Source of the DNA: Centroberyx gerrardi
Taxonomy: Eukaryota > Chordata > Actinopteri > Beryciformes > Berycidae
Direction: 5' to 3'
NCBI RefSeq assembly: GCF_048128805.1
Contig: NC_136003.1
Coordinates: forward strand, 26,513,885 to 26,577,884
Length of the DNA stretch: 64,000 bases
The notes below the pieces were generated by a model. That model was not told the DNA's origin, searched no databases, and saw nothing but the letters and a program-made list of their open reading frames with translations. Of this stretch, positions 45,980 to 58,379 are shown piece after piece. A program made the position numbers and the translations under genes. Positions within the stretch are counted from its first letter, which is position 1. Every line of letters begins with the position of its first letter.

Positions 45980-46911
45980 AAGCCATGTCCATTCAGAATT
46001 CTCTTCCAGGGGTGGGGGGGGTGGGGTACGCTGTGTCTTTTGGACTTTTTTTTTATTTTTCCTGTTTACTTGCGGCTGCACTGACATCCTGTCATACTCC
46101 CATTGTCAGAGTCTCACATTCTCCGAGGTTTTGCGTCTGTATTATTTTCTTCCTCTCTCCTGGTATATTTGCTTAAGTGCGGAGAGCGGAGCTTAACTTC
46201 CTACTCAATATTTGCTACGCTGCTCAGTGGGGGATGTAGTTCATAACTCCAGATTTAGCCAACTCGTTTACTCTCTCGCTCCTTTCCTTTTTTTTCTATC
46301 TATCTCTCTCTTTCCTTCTCCCTTTCCTGCTGGCAGTAAACGACTGATCTGGGACAGACAGGCCTCCCCTGCGCTCTGTCCTACTTCACCGTTGTCCTCT
46401 CTCTCTTGTTTCTCCTAATTCTTTTTCTGTCGTTTACCTCTATCCACATATCTCGTAGTGAGTTGCTCCGTCTCTATTAATCATCGCTGCGTCTGTTTCA
46501 TCTGTTGCATCATACCAGAGTGATGGTTCTGTCTGGCGTTAATAGGCTGTCAGGGTGTTTGGTAGACAGGGGAGCTATCATTAACAGTACGTTTCTCTCT
46601 ACCTGGCTTGATGTAGGAAAATTGATGCTTGTCGCACAAGAAACATCCATCCTTTGATTTGAAGGGAAGCGAGGGTTAGGACTAAGTTGGACTCAGACTT
46701 TGGTGAGGAAGAGCTAGGAGTACAGATGGAATGTGGTAGATGGGTAAAAAAATTACCCATCAGCCATCCTGGTGCTGTTTGTTGGGGGGGGGGTTATGGT
46801 TTGGTTCTGTTTGTTTGTTCATTCATTTGTTCATCTGTCACACACAATATGTCAAGACAACACTGATTGGATTTTGACGAAACTTAGAGGAATGATGCAT
46901 CTCACTGCTGT

Positions 46912-47283
46912 GTTAAAGTAGGAATCTGCGAGGTTCCCGTATTTAAAATTTTTTTTTTGCAACATCTTTGGTGCTCAGCGCTCATTGCTGTGGTGTTTCT
47001 GCACTGCACTTCACAGAGATCACCTGTCAATCAAACAGTGTGTCCAGTACCGTGACGTCTTTTTCCTTGGATTTTCTGTTGTTAAAGTTTGAGTTTCTGT
47101 AGGTGGCGCTCTTTTCTTTGTCTGCTCAGCCATGGTGGCTATCGCTGCTCATGCTAACTACCCAGTTCTTCTTCTTCTGTTTATTCCAAACAAACTGGAA
47201 AAGTAAAACGCATCACTTCCTGTGCGGCAGAGGATTTTTCTCAGGAAAGAGCTACCAGACATCTGGTGTTTAGAACAGCAAAT
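46912..47283 (+). mobile_element. Dispersed repeat, family X, forward copy
   Basis: Shares long near-identical blocks with the reverse complement of 52558-52903: GATCACCTGTCAATCAAACA, TTTGAGTTTCTGTAGGTGGC, GCTCTTTTCTTTGTCTG, GCTGCTCATGCTAACTACCC, CGCATCACTTCCTGTGCG. No coding capacity. Class unknown. Confidence 0.85.
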
Positions 47284-47598
47284 GGAAAAGCTTTCATGAA
47301 CTGGATATAGGTTGAATCAATATTGTGTTGTATCAGTGGGCGATAGAGTGTAGCAAAACGTCATGAAAACGAAAATGTCATGAATTATTACTTTCAGCCA
47401 ATTTCAAAAGTACACACAGTGGTCCAAGGGAGGCATTGCAATTCCAGGACAAAAGAAGGTGAATACTGATTGGCCCAGAGGAGTTCTGCATCGTTCATGG
47501 GGGACGACCTGTTTACTTTTTCTTCGTCATTATTTACGGTAAATAGCATCGTGCTGGATCCTCATTCTGAAATGGTCTAGTTTTGTTTCATGACATTT

Positions 47599-47643
47599 TG
47601 TGTGTGTGTGTGTGTGTGTTTGTGTGTGTTTGTGTGTGTGTGT
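47599..47643. repeat. (GT)n microsatellite
   Basis: GT units with TTTG interruptions. A (CT)n tract follows at 47718-47748. Confidence 0.9.
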
Positions 47644-48103
47644 GGTGTTTGTTCCACTGGAAAAGATGCTCAGCTATTCTTTGCTTCCCAGGGGGATACC
47701 CCTCCCATTGCCCATCTCTCTCTCTCTCTGTCTCTCTCTCTCTCTCTTTCTAATACTACATTGCTGACTCTCTCTCACTTTCTCATACCTCTTCTCCAGC
47801 CCCGCCCAGACAAACCACATCTGGTGCATCGCAAAGGCTCCATTCATGGCAATTAGAGGGCATGGAGTTGGGGGGGTGGGAGGGCATTGGCCAGATTCTC
47901 CCATACATCATGAATTCGCTCCCGGTTTATTAGGGCTAATTGCGCCATTGAGAGGCGGAGGGGGAAAGAGTGGGATGTTGAGTTCTCCCAGCAGTCACCG
48001 CTGCATCATCAAAGTGGGGAGCTATTTTTAGCAGCAGCAGATGCATGGCGGCGGAGGAGCAGTGCCGGCCCGGGATGGTGTAAGGCGCAGGGTGGGGTGT
48101 GTT

Positions 48104-48154
48104 TTGTGTGTGTGTGCGTGTGAGTGTATGCGTGTGTGTGTGTGTGTGTGTGTG
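48104..48154. repeat. (GT)n microsatellite
   Basis: GT units with CG and AG interruptions, next to a GC-rich 60-bp stretch (48039-48085). Confidence 0.9.
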
Positions 48155-48204
48155 CGATCGAAGGCAGCAGCATCAGCAGCAGGAGGAGCCCCCCCTAGAT
48201 CTAA

Positions 48205-48573
48205 TGCTGCATTCAAGTCCTACGGGAAAGATGATTTCACCAACATGAAATACCACAAAAACAATGAACGATTTTTATCACACGTAATTTTGTGATCACA
48301 AATCTTAAATGTCATGGCAGGACACAACTACTTGCTGTGTTTTTTTGTATATAGTTGACATTGCAGTGTTTGGTTTGCTGTAAAAGATGAACTCAAATGT
48401 ATGTATGTGTCACTAAATATGTGTTACATCAGAAGCAACCAAAGTCTACAGAAAACTTTAACCATGTTGTCTTGTAGGCTTCAAACAAGTTGGAATGCGT
48501 GAACACTCCCAAGTTCTTGCTTTTAACCGTAAACTTCTTCAGACTGTCATTACCATGTGCCTTGAATGCAGCA
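48205..48573. mobile_element. MITE with 13-bp perfect terminal inverted repeats
   Basis: TGCTGCATTCAAG at 48205-48217 and its exact reverse complement at 48561-48573. Total 369 bp with no coding capacity. Flanks (CTAA left, CTAC right) do not give a clear duplication. A related left end (TAATGCTGCATTCCATTCC) occurs near 44303. Confidence 0.8.
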
Positions 48574-48728
48574 CTACAGCCTGATAGGATCATTCAGTGT
48601 TCAAAGAGTATCTGGGCAAAGTGAGAGGTTTCACTCCTGCCTACTTCGTTCTTCGCTTAAACCCCATTAGACAGACATGGACTTTTTTCTGTGAGAGGCT
48701 CGTTTAATTTAGCCAAACAGCATAATAT

Positions 48729-49050
48729 TTAAAATCCCCATGAAATGAACTCCCATTACTTTTACTTTCTAGAAAACAGAGAATCTTTAATGGTGACCTC
48801 ATGCTGTACCAGTAGGTGTAAATATAAAATAAATAAAATATAAACCAATAAAACCATCACAGATTTTTGAACAATCCCGCCCCTCTGCCCCTCCCATCAA
48901 ATCAAACTGCGTTTCTCTCCCTGACTGATATTCCATTGGTTTAGATGTTCGATTGATTCCTCACTGCGTTATGTCCCGCCCCAACATCCTGTTTCAACAG
49001 GAAATACATAAAATCAAGGAAGTAAAGATGCCATTTCATGGTGTCTTTAA
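48729..49050. mobile_element. MITE with TTAAA..CCCATGAAATG inverted ends
   Basis: Left end TTAAAATCCCCATGAAATG (48729-48747). Right end, read inversely, TTAAAGACACCATGAAATGG (49031-49050). Total 322 bp, AT-rich core, non-coding. Similar elements are frequent in fish. Confidence 0.75.
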
Positions 49051-49658
49051 GGTCTTTGTAAGCTATTGATAGCATTGTGAAACCTACACGTCTTCAAATT
49101 GTTAATATTATGATTTTAGACCGCTGTGTTCCATTCCAGCTTGTGGACAAAGGTTTCCACTGAGTGAAATAGGACGTCAACTATCTTGTCAGTTCAGTTC
49201 AGGGTCTTTGGTGTTGTCCAGACTCATATTGGTGTCAGGTTTGCTATTTGTGACTGAATGGTGTCAGCTTGCATCGTGTTGTTTTTGTCACGGTGTAACC
49301 TTATGGGGGAAGCAGTCCAGCTGCTCGGCGACAGTTGATGGAAAATTAAATTTGCCTGGTTTAGTTTTTGACTGTCCTACATTTGCGATCAGCTCTGAGG
49401 TTCTCTCCTCTCTCCCTGCAACTTCTTTAAAAAACTGGAATATTTCTCAAATCGCTGCGCTGTCGCAGGAAGAAAGAATAAGCCTAATTCAATCCAGGCA
49501 TTATCGCTGCTCATCCTCCACAGTGCATTACAGTTGTATTCACGCAGTCCTGTAACTGATCAGTCATCAAGATGTAATATGATATTTTTGGTGTCATGCT
49601 GATTTTCCCCGCCTCCTCCTCCACCGACGCACATGCCTTGGTCAGAGCCGCCTGAAGT

Positions 49659-49703
49659 GTGTGTGTGTGTGTGTGTATATGTGTGTGCGCGCATGCATGC
49701 ATA
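49659..49703. repeat. (GT)n / (GCAT)n microsatellite
   Basis: GT units, then GCGCGCATGCATGCATAT. Confidence 0.85.
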
Positions 49704-50530
49704 TGGTTGTTTATGCGTGGCAGTTTGCACCAGCAGTAGGCAGAAGTGGGTGTTTTAAAGTTTATGGGCGATGATGAATTTGCGATGTTCCGGCTGGGCT
49801 GGTTTGGGCGTCTTGCTGCATTAATAATGGAAGCACAGCTGGCAGTATTTATAGTAACAGTGGAAGGGGGCTGTGGCAGCATGAATGGGAAGTGATATAT
49901 GAGATCCATCCCGCCTGCCTCGCCTGGACATCGGACACAGCGTGAGTTCCCACACTTGAGGCAACACTTCCATATACAGTTGCACAGCACATTTCCTCCT
50001 CTGGTTCCTGTAAAGTTGAGGTGTTTCATCAGAGGAAGAGAACACAAAGGAAAAGTGCTGGGAAGAAGAGAGAGCGTATTGATGATTAGAAAGTTGTCCA
50101 GATTGTCAGTCCGGGCTATAGGAGGAGAAAGAGCGGAATGGAGAGGGGAGGAGAAGAGATAAGCTGAAGAGGGGGGGGAGGGACGGAGAGATATAGACTA
50201 TAGGAGTCGTTTGATGTGAAGCCATATTGATTGGCCTACATAGCATAGATTAACACAATGAACATGTGCTGGCTTTCCTCTCCATGGTTGGAGTTTATGA
50301 AGTCAGATTTAATCTGTGGCTCCCAGTCATTCAGCTGCTCGTCTTCTCTCATCACTTATCTGTCAATTGCAAGTCAGCTAACGAGAGATGCAGATGACAG
50401 TCACACACTGTATCAAGAGCTCCTGAGTCCCAGCGGATTATTGAAGTCCTTAGTGAAGGACAGGGAGGTAAACCTGTTATTGTAGAAGACAGCAGGGGTG
50501 CTAGGAAATGAAAAACAGTATAATCAGGCA

Positions 50531-51010
50531 ACAACAAGTACAGATTCTGCACAGTCCCATGGGGACTTTCATGACAATGACGTATAGACCTAATTAATGA
50601 CCAGCTTATCTGGATTTGATCTCAGGTCTCTACTCCCTAGATGATCAACCTTAATTTCTTCTATGGAGAATACAATAATGTTAGGCCACTTGGCTAGCCA
50701 GTTAATGTTAGCAACTGAGCTGTTAACAAGGTTATAGCATATTACCTAGATACATAAAAGCACTGCTCATACGATGTGCTTTGTTATAAGTATTTAAGTA
50801 TGTGTTACGATCATGCAAAGTAATCCCAACAAAGAACCGTACGTTTTTCTATCGGGAGACATCGTGTGAATTTCACTTGCATGTGAGAAGAGAATTATGG
50901 GAGTTGTCTGAAAATGTGAAGCCAAAGTGTGATGATTCATAGTTGACGTTAAATTTTATTTTTAAATTTGAATACAAGAGGAGTACGAAGTGTCTCACCC
51001 CTGACTGACC
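50531..51010 (+). repeat. Direct repeat, copy A
   Basis: Matches copy B (52080-53000) in order: ACAAGTACAGATTCTG, ACAGTCCCA, TTCTATGGAGAATACA, GCAAAGTAAT, AATTTCACTTGCAT, GAGGAGT...CCCTGA(C/T)TGAC. Copy A lacks the family X insertion present in B. Confidence 0.75.
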
Positions 51011-52079
51011 TGAATTTGGTTCTTGAAGATATAGCGCTGTCCTCAAAAAGAGCTTTGTATTGCAATGTATTCTTGATTATTCAGTGACATTTGTTTAGTC
51101 AGTATGGAGGAATCCCATAGCGGAGTGGGTGAAAAGCGTGTTTAAATAATGTGTCTCTGTTTGGGATGCTATATGTGTCGGAAACTGTCCGGGGAAATGG
51201 ATTTCCCATTCAAAAGCCTCTAAATGTGAAACCACCGACCCTTCTGGATAAAGTGCTGATTCAGCAGCTGCTGAACCGTAGGGAGCTGAGAAACTCCCTG
51301 CACTTGGTCAAATAAGCCTTTCTCAAACCATGACAGCTTTGTCCAGCTCTCGGCCCTCTCTTCTCTTCTCTCTACCTTTTTGTTGCCTGTGTCTGTCGTG
51401 GAAGAATCACAGCTCTTGTCCCATCTTCTGGTTACAGGTGTTTAATTACAACCGTCATATAAAACCTGGCTTGTTAGTCTTGTCAGAGCTGCACGCTCAT
51501 CACAACCCCGTCTTTGGTCAACTCCCAGCGGGTCGAGATCAAAACTTCTAGCGCTACGCGGATTCTGCTGATGGTCGGCTTTTTCTGACACAACTTCAAA
51601 GGACATTGTTCTGAAGAGACAAGCAAAAAAGAAATCCACGAGGCTCGTTGACCACGTCTGACAGTGAAACATGTAAAGTCGACCGGTGTTCTGCTTTCTC
51701 ATCGGGTCATGCGCTGACGCGTGCGGGCCCGTGGAAACCGAAGGGGCCGAGCTGGAGGTTGCCACATGGTCAGCTTCCCGTTCGGCGCCCGCAGCCGTGG
51801 AGCAGCATCCATCTTTAATATTTCACAGCCCCGCGTATGTTCAGGCAGTCTCCTCCCCTACAGCTACTCCCATAGTCACTTGTTTATTCATGAGGCCCCA
51901 TGCACCGCCAACTAATAGCTGTGACTCGGCCCTCAGTAGAGCCCTAGATAGCAGTGAGTGGGTCCTGCCACTCTGAGCCGTGCCGCCACTTCAACTCCCC
52001 AACCAGACGAGAGAGATCAGTCTCTGTGAAGTAGGATGTTACTCAGCTCCTGGAACAGGCGGTATGTAGTCTGCTAGAA

Positions 52080-53000
52080 AACAAGTACAGATTCTGTACA
52101 GTCCCACGGCGGCTTCATGGCGATGACGAATAATTAATTAATGATCAGTTTATTTGAATGTGATCTCAGCTTGCTGGCTCCCCGGTTGATCGTTTGCCTT
52201 CGTCTCTTCTATGGAGAATACAGTAACGTTAGCAAACATAGATCTGCTTGTACACCAATTTGCTTTATTATAAAATGCCAGAATATGTGTTTTTTGCAAT
52301 TATAAAAAGATTTAGCTATATATGTATCTCCATACATCACTATTGCAGCAGTCGATGCAAAGTAATAGCGACAAAGAAAGTTTTCACATTGCGTGATGAC
52401 TTGAATTTCATTTGCATAAACGAAGACGGTTATTGTGTGAAAATTTGCAGCTAAGACGATGTGTTATTTATTTTGCGATTATACAACTTCTATTTGCTTT
52501 TAAAGTAATAATCTGTGACATTTTCATATAAATAAATGTTTACTGTAAAGCCATTATATTTGCTATTCTGAACAGTGGGTGTCTGGTAGGTCTTTCCCAG
52601 GAAAAATCCTCTTGCGCACAGGAAGTGATGCGTTTTACGTTTCATGAACTGGGTAGTTAGCATGAGCAGCGATAACCACCATGGCTGAACAGACAAAGAA
52701 AAGAGCGCCACCTACAGAAACTCAAACTGCATCAACAGAAAATCCAAGGAAAGAGACGGTGTGTCCACCGTACTGGACTCACTGTTTGATTGACAGGTGA
52801 TCTCTGGGAAGTGCAGTGCAGAAACATCACAGCGACGAGCGCTTAGCAACAAAGATGTCGCCAAAGTCGGGAAATCAAGAATGTTGCAGATTACCACTTT
52901 AACAATTAGATGCTGCTCAATAAAGAACAGATATGATTTGTAGAAAATCAAGTGGTTGTAGAGGAGTGAAGAGTCAAATCCCTGATTGACGGAATCTGGC
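52080..53000 (+). repeat. Direct repeat, copy B, interrupted by a family X element
   Basis: Parallel to copy A but longer by the insertion at about 52558-52903. After the insertion, similarity to A resumes at GAGGAGTGAAGAG...CCCTGATTGACGG (about 52960-52995). Confidence 0.75.
52558..52903 (-). mobile_element. Dispersed repeat, family X, reverse copy nested in direct repeat B
   Basis: Reverse-complement match of 46912-47283 over about 350 bp with indels. Its position inside B and absence from A marks it as an insertion. Confidence 0.85.
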
Positions 53001-54737
53001 GACATCCTTAGCTCTGTTTTTTAAGATAAAAAAATGAATGCTAAAACAATCTCATATCATTACCAAAGCCCATGATCAGAGAGTGGAAAAATCAGAGTTT
53101 TACCTTTTAGCTCAGGCAGACGGGGCTTGGCTGTGTGTGGTGTTGACATTCATCACCTGTCAAGACTTGACAGGTCCTCGTAAACAACCCAACCTCTGCT
53201 TGATCAATAGGTAAGCAAATGAGCAAACCTCTGGCCCGAGGGACTGTGTAACAACCGTGTAAGAACATTTGTATCCAAATTAATATTGCAGGTGACCTAT
53301 GCAGTCCACAAAAGGGGAGAGCAGGAAAAAAAAGCTTTAAGGCTGAGGAGAAAGAGAAACCTTTGCAAATTACTGTAACTCCTCTGCTGAATACTCATTT
53401 TTTCCTGACTTAGCCGGCTCTACTTCCAACTAACCTTCATCGCATTGAGCATAATAGTCTGTAAAAGGTGATTTTGACTGGAAAATACCCTAAAAGTCAC
53501 TGTGTGGCGAGGCTAGGTTTGGTATCCTGAGGTGAACAACATTTTGAACCACAGGGAAATAGGCTACGCGGTCATTCTTACGCCTTAGGACGAACTCACG
53601 CGCGCATTTCTTTTACCATTGTCTCTTTATGTACTTTCATACACCCACTCACATCTTCACTATAAACCCCTGTTGTCTATATATAGCAAACCCTCCAAGG
53701 CACTTTGTTTTATTGCTTTTCCCCCAACACATCTCTAAATCCTCATCCTGTACTACAGTTCCGTTGCTTTTGATGCTCCAAAATCAGAGAGCCTGAATTG
53801 GATAGACGTCTTCGGCTCGCTTTTCTTTCTCATCGTCTGCGTGAGAGGTTTTTGATCTCTTTCTAAGCAGAATGCTGTGGCTACTGTTTTGTAGTTGGAG
53901 TGTTTTGGCCTTGGTTTACACTATAAGACTGTGTAACTATACACTGTCTCACAGTAGAATCGAGGAAGGTCAGTCATTGGTCGGTACAATGTGATTTCTG
54001 AACTGCTGAGCGAACTGTATGGAGGGTTCGCCTTCCCGTTTTGCATGTCGCTGTTCAGATTGAGTGTGGAAATTATGGGATGCGATGTTGTGGGCTATGT
54101 GAGTGCAGAGTGAGTGTATGAGAGTGTAGAAAAGGGTGATTCTGGGACACCAAACTATGTACTGGTGAGCTTTCTGGAGGTTTGGCAACACCCAAACCAA
54201 GTTTCTCCACCCTAGTTTAATAGCACAAGGGATAATTTCATCAGAACATGTGTATTGGCAAAAAAAAAAAAACGTGGCTTCATTCTCCTCCGGTTGGAAT
54301 CCCCTGGGTCAATCTAGTTTTGCAGTATTGACGTTTTCTGTGACGTACTGTTGCCTCCTAGAGACCTTCGGGTGCTGGAAGATGATTACATGAGCGCTCA
54401 ATTACCGGAGCCGCCGTGGTACCCAGAGGGTCAAAGTTTACACACATTATTAGCCCCTATCCATCTGTATCCACGGCTTTGTGCGGGGTTATGGCAATAC
54501 ATGTGTTTGTAAGTATTTGTTTTTGCGTGCAAACACAGGTGTGTGTCCATTTGTGTGCGTCAGAGTGCCATTTTCTGTGTAGATGTCAAACAAGGAGGGA
54601 GGGAAATTGGCCGCTCCAGTTTAGTGGCAGGAAAGTGGGGCGATCTGTTCTTTGGAAGTTTCCCAGTGAAATTTCCTGGGGACCAAGACACTGAAAATAT
54701 CTATCTATATACACGCTATGTCCTACATAGAAGAGAG

Positions 54738-54812
54738 GGTGAAAGAGAGAAAGAGAGAGAGAGGGCGAGAGAGCACATGAGAATACATGTGTGTGAGAGA
54801 GTGACAGAGAGA

Positions 54813-54850
<38 letters not shown>
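54738..54850. repeat. Long (GA)n tract
   Basis: Interrupted GA repeats about 110 bases long. Confidence 0.9.
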
Positions 54851-54852
<2 letters not shown>

Positions 54853-55082
54853 GAGGAGCGAGGTTAAATGTCATGGTGTTGGTGGGCTATCAGTCTTCCG
54901 ATGGCATCACACAGACCGCTGAGGAAGTTTAGTAGAACCAGGCCAAGACTGTAGCAAGCCACCCATCAAAGTTACCTCATTTTACCTCACACTGCACGTG
55001 TCCCGCAAGTCCAACTTCACCTTTAGAAATGCTGCTGTCACGTGAAACCCTTATAACTCCGCCACAAATGGAAAGTTCATAT

Positions 55083-55435
55083 GGGCCCCCTTTACACTCA
55101 GCATTAATATGCGTCTCACATCCGGATTGTATCTAGATACGATTTTGCTGGATTACATTTACACCTGGTAAATGTGTCTTCAGTCAACGAATTGAGATCA
55201 GATTCATCTTTCCCTCGCCAAAACGCAGATTGCTGCACGCGCCACTTCCTCTTGTAAGATTTACGTCATTTAAAACTGACAGCAAACGCCTCATCTGGGT
55301 TGTTCTCCATCCATGAGTATCCCAACAATCCATGTTACTACCCGAGCCGCCTGCCGCCTGTTTGATTTGTTGCATGAAAGTTAATATCCATTTACTTGAC
55401 GCATTGCATTTACACTTTGTTGTTAATGTGGCTAA
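55083..55435. mobile_element. DNA-transposon-like repeat with TTTACAC motifs
   Basis: GGGCCCCCTTTACACTCAG and AATATGCGTCTCACATCC at the left, ATTTACACCTGG inside and GCATTTACACTTTG at the right resemble a common fish non-autonomous element. Ends uncertain. Confidence 0.4.
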
Positions 55436-55439
55436 ATGT

Positions 55440-55605
55440 ATCTCATTCTACTTTATCAGACAGTCACAATAGAGAGAGACAGGACAGGGCAAAGAGAGGG
55501 AATGACATGCAGCAAAGGGCATGGGCCGGATTCGAACCGATGCCGCTGCAATTAGGACTTAATGGTACATGCTCTATCGGTTGAGCGCAATGCATGTTAA
55601 AGGAA
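55440..55605 (-). mobile_element. tRNA-derived SINE (degenerate)
   Basis: Read on the minus strand: an A-box-like GCTCAACCGATAGAGC (tRNA-type start), then a B box GGTTCGAATCC (55531-55541). The 3' body reads CATGCCCTTTGCTGCATGTCATTCCCTCTCT, split here as CATGCCCTTTGCTGC and ATGTCATTCCCTCTCT, which matches a widespread fish SINE tail from memory. No CCA end or intact cloverleaf, so it is not a functional tRNA gene. Confidence 0.7.
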
Positions 55606-56689
55606 AAATCCCCCAGCTAATGATGATTTACCTTGCATCTCTTGGCCCATTTGGCTGTTTAGTGGTGTATTTTTCTTATTCCTGCAGATAGCTGGCCAAA
55701 CGCAGACCAGGTGACCTCATGTTGAGATATTTCCAGTGCAGCTCCAATGGTGCTTGATAGCAGAAAATGTTTCAGCGATCTCAAACATCAATGCTAAATG
55801 TCAGGTTTCAGTGTCAGTCCCTCAGAATCAAAGAGCAAGGGCTTCTTTCTAGACACACTGTTTTACACCGACGTTCAACAATCATAAAGGGAGAAATCCA
55901 TAGCCTCAATACAGCCTCAACAGTAGCTCAGTAGTCTCAATAGACCAGAATGCAATGCAGCCACAAGACATGTTGTGTTTTGAGCAAGGGGCATGACTTT
56001 TTCTCGATTGGAAACTCTCACTCTCTTGCTCTTACTATGCTATCGCTGTCGCTCTCTCCACCTACACATAAAACCCACAGCTGAAAGCAACAAGTTCAGA
56101 CCAGTTCTCTGGGCGGCTTGTCAAAAGGCATTCTGGGAAATGTAGGAAATCACTAACTGGAGCAGAAATAGACAAGGCAGGTTGAGGGAAAGTGGGTACA
56201 CTAAAAGCAGTTAATTACTTTACCACTTAATACACAAAATAACTCCTGGAAGGCACTGAGCATCGTAGCTTAATGATATCTAACAGCGTAGGAGTATCTG
56301 AGGGAGGATTTTTCCTTTAATGCCAGCTGTAAAAGGGATCATGCACTTTGTCCTTTATATGCTTAGAACATTTTAATTTCACAATCATGAAGTCATCAAT
56401 CCGACAAGTCTGTTTCTCAAGATTTCTGAATACTGGTTATACATCCAAGGTGCTCTTAGTTACCTGAAGGAGCGAATTCCTCCGATTGCTGGAAAGAGTT
56501 AATGATATGACCTGGAACTGAAGCAAGTCTCCAAGGAGAATGGCAACAGATAAAGATTTATGACGGGGAGACACGAAGCAAAGGAGATGATTATCACTTG
56601 TTGGCATTAGGCAATATCTAATCGTTCCATCGTCCTCTCATCTTCACTCAGACACACACACACACACACGAACACACACGGAGCATTCA

Positions 56690-56870
56690 TTATGAAGGTC
56701 TTTTATGTGTGAGTCATGACTTTTCTCGTGGGAGCCGATTATCACTCTCTCTTCATAATTTTCCTCTGTCCTGAGCTGTTCCAGCTCAACTGATGATGAC
56801 TGATTTTCTCGACCTTTGCTTTCAGCCTTTTAACTCCGCCTTCGTCTTCCTCGCTCCTTCCTTCAGGATC
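56690..56870. other. Short unique stretch between repeats
   Basis: Nothing recognised apart from a (CA)n with one GA interruption just upstream (56652-56678). Confidence 0.4.
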
Positions 56871-57462
56871 AGACCAATATCAGGCCGATAATGGCCTTTT
56901 ATTGCATTTTTTAAATTAAAAATTCTGGCCGAATACCAGTCTGTCACATCATCCACCTCCGATATTTCAGATGGCTGACCAGAGAAATCATTCGTGGTGT
57001 AGTGTGGGAGGATTTTACTCAGCTTCAGGGTGGCAGTCTGTAAAACCTGCAGTGAAACCGACATTACTCTTCCACCTCAGTCTGGGTTTCTGAGTTTCTG
57101 AGTTTCCGTGTCCCATGATGGCCTACATGCTGTTTCAGAGGCTTTTCCACCCTGACCCAATTCTACTGGAAACACTGAATCCTTGTCATTTTTTATTTTT
57201 ATTTTTGGGGCATGACTAAGAAAGTCCATATGCTGCGTATGAAAATGGACATAAAATAAGGCTTCTCTGGTGCGTAGATTTCTGCGTAGGCTTAATTCAA
57301 GAACCAAAGAAAGGGAAATCCACACTCTCAAAAAGATATCTTGATTCCTTTTACATGATGACTTCCTTTAAATAGGTTAAATAGGTTATATCAAACATCA
57401 GCACTAAGTATTGGCTATCGGCGCCTTCAACCCAAAAATATTGGCATCGCATCGGCCTTGAA
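56862..57462. mobile_element. Dispersed repeat, family Y, copy 1
   Basis: Shares with 60304-60740: a GATTAGACC/GATCAGACC-(A)ATA start, TGTCCCATGATGG, CTGTTTCAGAGGCTTTTCCA, CCCTGAC, GGAAACACT.AATCCTTGT, TTTTTATTTTT.GGGCAT, and GGCCGATA-type words. Non-coding. The GGCCGATAT-rich ends are typical of a fish DNA element. Confidence 0.75.
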
Positions 57463-57549
57463 AAACCATCTCCTGCCTCCTGCTCTCCTCCATCCAGCCC
57501 TCTGTGTTCACACCTCTGATTTAACAGACACCTTTCACATTCGCCTCCT

Positions 57550-58300
57550 TTCATCAGTTTTCTCCTTCGATCTTTTGTTTCCCTATTCTGTTAGAGTGTC
57601 TCTGGTGTTTTGCTTTTCCATCTTACCTCTCCTTTCTCTCATTCTTGTTCTCTCCTCTCCAGCCCTCTAATCAGATGTGTTGTTTTCCCGTCCTCTATCT
57701 TGCCTCTTTTTCTTTCGCGATCTCTTTCTTTCCCTGGCTGGCTCTTACTCCTCGCCCTCCTTGGTCCAAATCCTCCTCTCTCTATTGTAGCTAAATCCCT
57801 TATATTTCCCTGTTGCCTCGCTCATTTTCTCTTTTTTTCCTCCTTCTCCCTCTACCTCTCTGTGTCTCTCTTGCTCTTGTCTTTGCTCTCTCTCTCTAAT
57901 CAAACCCCTCCTCATCCCTGCTACCTTACTGCTTTCCCCTTGTCCTCTTCCCTCCTCCTCTCTAGTTTCCCCTATCTCTGATTACTCAGCACTATGCAAA
58001 AATATGGATTGTTCACTTCCATTTATTATCATATCTTCTTTAGGTAGCTCTCCCCGGTCGGTCAGCCTTTTGACAGGACTATACCAACCTTGCTGCTTTC
58101 TCTAAATCCCTCTCCTCCTTTCTCTCTCTGCCCTTGTCTCTTTATTTGTCAATTCCTCTCAACTGTTTGGTTTCCCTCCACCTCACCTCATCTTTCCACC
58201 ACTTCTCTCTGTTCAGTCTCTCAGCCTTGCTTTTATTTCATCAGGTTTCTTTCACTCCCCCAGCTCTCTCTATTAAGTCATCAAATACAACTTAATAAAA
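57550..58300. repeat. Pyrimidine-rich (CT) stretch
   Basis: Long plus-strand CT-biased region without a simple period. It produces Leu/Ser-rich open frames (57610-57981, 58090-58344) that are compositional. Confidence 0.6.
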
Positions 58301-58379
58301 GGGGCACAAGTCATTTTCATTTACGTTTAAAAAACATTTTTTAGCCCTTTACTAAGTGGAGTGAACGCTGTTGCAACTT

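Noticed and set aside
48041..48085. Possible short coding exon (ATGGCGGCGGAGGAGCAGTG...)
   Set aside because: GC-rich with an ATG, but the following donor-like GTGTAAGG is weak and no partner exon is visible.
49208..49555. 115-codon frame with a signal-peptide-like start
   Set aside because: Hydrophobic start only; no family motif, no splice donor in frame with a downstream exon.
51686..51976. 96-codon frame in a CpG-bearing segment
   Set aside because: No domain and no codon-usage support; may be a conserved non-coding stretch.
55520..55600. tRNA gene on the minus strand
   Set aside because: B box is good but the A box is degraded and no cloverleaf forms; followed by a SINE-type body.
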